From: Labyrinthula sp. Ha
Taxonomy: Eukaryota > Sar > Bigyra > Labyrinthulida > Labyrinthulaceae
Length of the DNA: 64,000 bases
Reading direction: 5' to 3'
Assembly: GCA_015227615.1 (NCBI GenBank)
Contig: JAALGZ010000001.1
Location: 1,240,001 to 1,304,000, forward strand
Shown: piece by piece, positions 60,053 to 64,000 of the stretch
Layout of the letters: every line of letters starts with the position of its first letter
How positions within the stretch are numbered: the first letter of the stretch is position 1
Program-made: the position numbers and the translations under genes
Notes under the pieces: generated by a model
Told to the model about the DNA's origin: nothing
The model's database searches: none
Seen by the model: only the letters and a program-made list of their open reading frames with translations

Positions 60053-61287
60053 ATGGAAAACAAGAACGTAATGGTTAGTCAAGAAAAAGTTGAAAACACT
60101 CAAGAAAAAAATAAAAAGAGCAATCCATTATACCTATATGTCCTGGGCGGGGCTTTTGTTGTAGCTGCTTTTGTAGCCGCTATTGTAGGTGGAGATGTAC
60201 GAGGCAACTCCGACACAGCTTCTCAACAAGCTGTGATTGACGATCTTTGTTCTGATGTAAAAGCTGGAGAATTTATCAAGGCTTCATCCTCTGATTATAT
60301 CACTTTGGTATTTGATGTAACTCCAACTAAAGCTGAATGTAGTGCATTTGTAAAAGCAGCATCTAAGCTTTCAAAAGCTGTAGGAAAGACAGAAAATAAT
60401 TTAAACGAACTTTCTGAAAAGAATTGGAAACTTGGTGAAATTTGTGAAGCTGGTGGTAAAAATAATCCAGTTGTGCTTAAAAAAGGAGAAAATATTGAGA
60501 ACGTGATCATTGCTGCGGTTTTGCAACCTATTGATGGAGAAAATGGGGCACTTGGTTCAGTATTTTTCCCTTATTGTTTTATTTTTAGTCTAGTCCTTGT
60601 CTTTTCAGTGGAAAACTTGGATTACCAATGATAGGTTCAATCACTTTGGATTCTGCTGATACTGCACTTTTTGATAAACATGGAAAGTTAGATGCTCTTA
60701 TTCTTCGTGAGATGATGATTGTTCTTGGTTTTGGAGTAACTTGGGTTCCTCTTCCTAATGCAAATGGAGGTTTAGTATCAAACTTCTCTGTTCTTGAAGA
60801 TCAAGTATATACTTATAATGATAAAGATGAACTTGTTGCACATCCTAATAATCAACCAAAATTTACTGGAGCTGCAGGAGTTGCAGAATATTCAGTACTT
60901 ACTGGAAAACAAGAAAGTTATATACCTATTCAAGGACTTAAGCTTAATGGACAAGTATTTTTTAACGCAACTGCTGGAGAAGGTGAAGGAATTGTGGATG
61001 CTTTTCTAGATAAAGATACTTTTGATAATGCATTGATGACATTTGAGATTGAGTTAGAAGATGAAAGATCAAATCCCTTGACTGCAGTTAGTTTAGCTAT
61101 GTTGAGAGATACTGGATATACTGTAGATACATCTGTAGCCGATGAATATGTTTTACCTGGAGATGCAAATAAAGATGGACCAGGTTTAAGAGCAAGTCCA
61201 AGAAAGTATTATGACTTAAGTAAACGTGTGCTTGAGAGAAAGAATGGAAAGGTAATTGCACCTGAGGCAAAGATTTGGAACCACTAA
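60053..61287 (+). CDS. Membrane-anchored leishmanolysin-like (M8-related) protein lacking the zinc-binding histidines
   Basis: Two exons (60053-60559 and 60589-61287) join to 401 residues. ATG 60053 is preceded in frame by a stop at 60038. Residues about 27-47 form one hydrophobic segment (VLGGAFVVAAFVAAIVGG), giving a type II membrane or signal-anchor protein. Splicing yields the family core SSPCLFSGKLGLPMIGSITL, then DSADTALFDKHGKLD, then LREMMIVLGFG at 208-218, followed by DTFDNALMTF (312-321) and SNPLTAVSLAMLRDTGYTVD. In active relatives these correspond to HExxHxLGFG and HW-tF-NELMTG. Here the first two His are R209 and I213, and no His lies near the third site, so catalysis is unlikely although E210 remains. 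Probably a pseudoenzyme kept for binding, or a gene newly out of use. The frame is otherwise clean, arguing for function. Confidence 0.7.
60560..60588 (+). other. Spliceosomal intron of the leishmanolysin-like gene (29 bp)
   Basis: Begins GTATTTTTCCC and ends ATTTTTAG. Its length is not a multiple of three. Removal joins GALGS to SSPCLFSGKLGLPMIG, restoring the family's PC...GLPIIG block and continuing the frame into the core domain. Confidence 0.75.
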
Positions 61288-64000
61288 GATATGGAAGAAA
61301 TAGTTTATTTAGAAAAATTTATTGACTTAATTTAAAAATGGGATTAAGTTTCTAACTTGTTTTAGACTTAGCTGCTGCTAATTTCTTTGTAAGAAAAGAA
61401 GCATCATGATCCAGTTTTCTTCCTTAGCAAACATATATATATGAAAATAAAATATCTTGGTTATTTAAAGTTTAAATGGCTTCAAAAGAATATAGTACAA
61501 AATTTGCAGCTAATAAGATTATTGGATAGGATTGCTAGTATGATGCTCTGAAATGAGAAGATACATAAGTTTGTCATGTTTTTAAATAAGTCAGAGTATT
61601 TACTAGAATAGAATAATTTAAGTAAGAAATGTCTACTGCAAAATCTTCTTAAATATTGTTTGAAGTGACAAAAGTTTGTGTAGCATAAATTTACCAAATA
61701 TTAATTCAAATTTTGTATAAACTTTACTTTCTTACAGTCTTCACTAAATATTGTACAGTTTGCCAATTAGATTACCATTTGTATTAGGTTTTTATTTATA
61801 AAGTGTTATAATTTCTGTTGTTCCAAAAATGTATCTAGTTTTTAAATGACATGGCACAGTGCACTGCGTTTATTCCTAAAACCTTATTAGTAGGACCCTA
61901 CGGCCAAAGCCATGACAAAGACTATTAATATTGCTGACTTAAGTAACATCTCTAACCCGAAATTAAACATCATTCTCAGTCAAAATATTTCTTTTAATAG
62001 GGGCAACTATCATTAAGACTTGGAGTTCTTGCAGGATTACCAAGCTATATTGTCACTACGTACTGGTGAAATTAAACAGGCTAAACTGTTCATAATGAGA
62101 ACAGCTTGTAGATAAGAAACATATTTTAATTATAATTAGTGTTTTGTCTACAGCCAAATTAACGTATAAGTTCTTTATCGTAAGAGCTTGAAAGAATCGA
62201 AGAAGGAAGCCAGTAAAGTCTTACAACAACACATGTATTTGCCGCTATTCCATGCCCAGTAACAGTTCGTATTCACAGAATAACTTTTTGCGAACCACTT
62301 AATTGATAACTCTGGTTTATATAAATGGTAAGTCAGCTATATTGTTGTGAGAAAGGAAACATTATAAACTATAGAAATGTGGCTCATGAAGTTATAATAA
62401 AAGCTCTACTATAGGCAACTGCTTTATGAAACTATGCCGTAAGATAGGGTCAGTGAAAAATTTTAGCATTTTTTCAGGGAAAGAATGAAATTAAATAAAA
62501 ATTGCTTTTGGAATCATTCTGCATTCGTCTTTCTATTTTGAAGCATTCATAGAAAACAGAGCTATAACCATATCGTACAAGTAGTATTGGTGAAGCAATA
62601 CCTACACAGTTATTGATGTTCATCTGAATCCAGGAAAGTACAGGGACAGGCTACAATCGTAACAACCAATAATATATGACATATGAAACAGTAGACGATC
62701 TTTCCCTAATGGGCAAGCCTCTAGTTCAGAAATCTGTGCATTTGAGGTATTAGATATAGGGGTAGCCGTATTGCATTGTGCTAACTTTGTGAAGTGTAAG
62801 GTGGTTTATATAGTTAGTACAATATTGCTTTTTTTTCTCTCAGTCATTTGAAATATTTTCTTAAAGAAAAAATATTACCCGGTAACGTGAATATGTTAAA
62901 TTTTTCTTAACTTTTTCTTAGATCTGAGAATTGTTGTTTCTTATTAAAAGAAGTTAATTCTCAAGATTTGCCGGTATCTATGTAGCTTTCTTAAGAAGTT
63001 TAATCTGCCGTTATATTGATTTCTTCCTATTCTTATTACTTAAGTTGTATAAGAATAATTTAAATATATTTCTTCGAGCTAATGAACTAATTTGAAAGAA
63101 GTTTCACGGGATGAAAGCAAAGTAATATATAGTTACTCCAAGCTGGCACAATGCGATAAGCTGTCCTCCAAGGCATTTCTTTTTTATCTATTAACGGTTA
63201 GAGAGTATCAAATATAAGAATTCATTTATGGAACCTAAGTTATTTTAATTTTATTAATTGATCATCCATATTTTCTTCGAAGTGGTGCTCCTATATACAG
63301 GAATAAAGAATTGCACATGTTGCTTTATTTGGAGATTTTGGTTCCGGAAAGGTAAGTCTTAGTAAAGTGTGTGGACAGAAATCTGTGGCTTTTCGAGCTC
63401 ACTAAAGTGTTATTAAAGATTTTACTCTATTCTGACAGAGCTTTACATAGTTAAGGAAGAGTTAGATTTCTTGTTGATCATTTAATTTCCCATGAAGTCA
63501 AAACGAAAAATATCCATCTCATTTCTCCAAGGAACCTGTTAATTAATTCCTTTCTTATCTAGTAATAAGTTATTATGGGTGTTGAGGGAGTAATTTTAAT
63601 TAAAGGTGACCAGTTTCTGCTATTATGATCGTCCTTCTTAAAACTTAATTTCAACAGGGTTGAATATAAGAAAGCGACTTAACCTGAGCTTGTCTTTGTT
63701 TGCACCACTCTACTCGGTCATTGACATAAGAACAAGAAGTGGAATTACATCAAAGTGCGTAGAAATTCTAAAATTTCTCATTCCCACTAGACTCTCTCAG
63801 TATTTAATTGATTTCAGGCCTAAGATAGTTGCATTTTAGTTGAACAGATGTTTGATGATGTTATGTATGTGTAGCGGTTGGAGTACGACATCTCTGCACA
63901 GAGGCGCAATCAGCTAGATTCAAAGGATAGAACCTTTTTTCTCCTAGGAGAGAAATGAAACAGAATAGTACATTTGAAGCTGCCAGGGAAACCAATAAAA
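61288..64000. other. Right-edge spacer, no supported gene
   Basis: Only short random frames. A patch at 63313-63351 reads AHVALFGDFGSGK (P-loop-like) and is followed at once by GTAAGT, see findings. No other motif recognised. Confidence 0.5.

Noticed and set aside
1-64000. CRISPR array, operon or bacterial origin
   Set aside because: No regularly spaced direct repeats; genes are eukaryotic and some contain introns.

Overview
This is an AT-rich window of nuclear DNA from a microbial eukaryote (protist or protist-like). The evidence is eukaryote-only genes (MCM10, RRP36, RhoGAP, a PMP34-type peroxisomal carrier, tetraspanin-like proteins) and short GT-AG introns, with no operons or Shine-Dalgarno logic. 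TAA, TAG and TGA all end recognisable proteins, so the code looks standard and ciliates with reassigned stops are unlikely. I cannot name the lineage from sequence alone.

The genes lie in small islands separated by long stretches with no recognisable coding. Left edge (1-1.3 kb): the 3' end of MCM10 overlaps the end of a convergent coiled-coil gene. 1.3-7.1 kb: gene-free, with weak traces of a decayed Ty1/copia-like retroelement. 7.1-9.6 kb: a three-exon RhoGAP gene converges on a mitochondrial-type PF02636 methyltransferase gene. 9.8-38.3 kb: four same-strand paralogues of a tetraspanin-like protein with very long cytosolic tails, at about 9.8, 13.9, 24.2 and 36.8 kb, separated by AT-rich spacers. 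One spacer carries a small TA-flanked MITE. 44.3-46.3 kb: a SANT/Tudor-like chromatin protein and RRP36 converge and share a CTAG in which both stop codons lie. 46.9-49 kb: degraded coding remnants. 50.1-51.9 kb: a tail-anchored protein gene diverges from a PMP34-like carrier. 60.0-61.3 kb: a membrane-anchored leishmanolysin-like protein that has lost its zinc-binding histidines.

The most distinctive content is the tetraspanin-like cluster. All four tails keep an SH3-type PxxPxR motif, an NPRY motif and a C-terminal SPSFL(A/E)F block, and the copies are mosaics: the N-terminal halves pair as {1,4} and {2,3}, while the large loop and fourth membrane segment pair as {1,2} and {3,4}. The second notable feature is intron size: introns of 89, 43, 41, 29 and possibly 21 bp are inferred from protein family conservation and reading frame.
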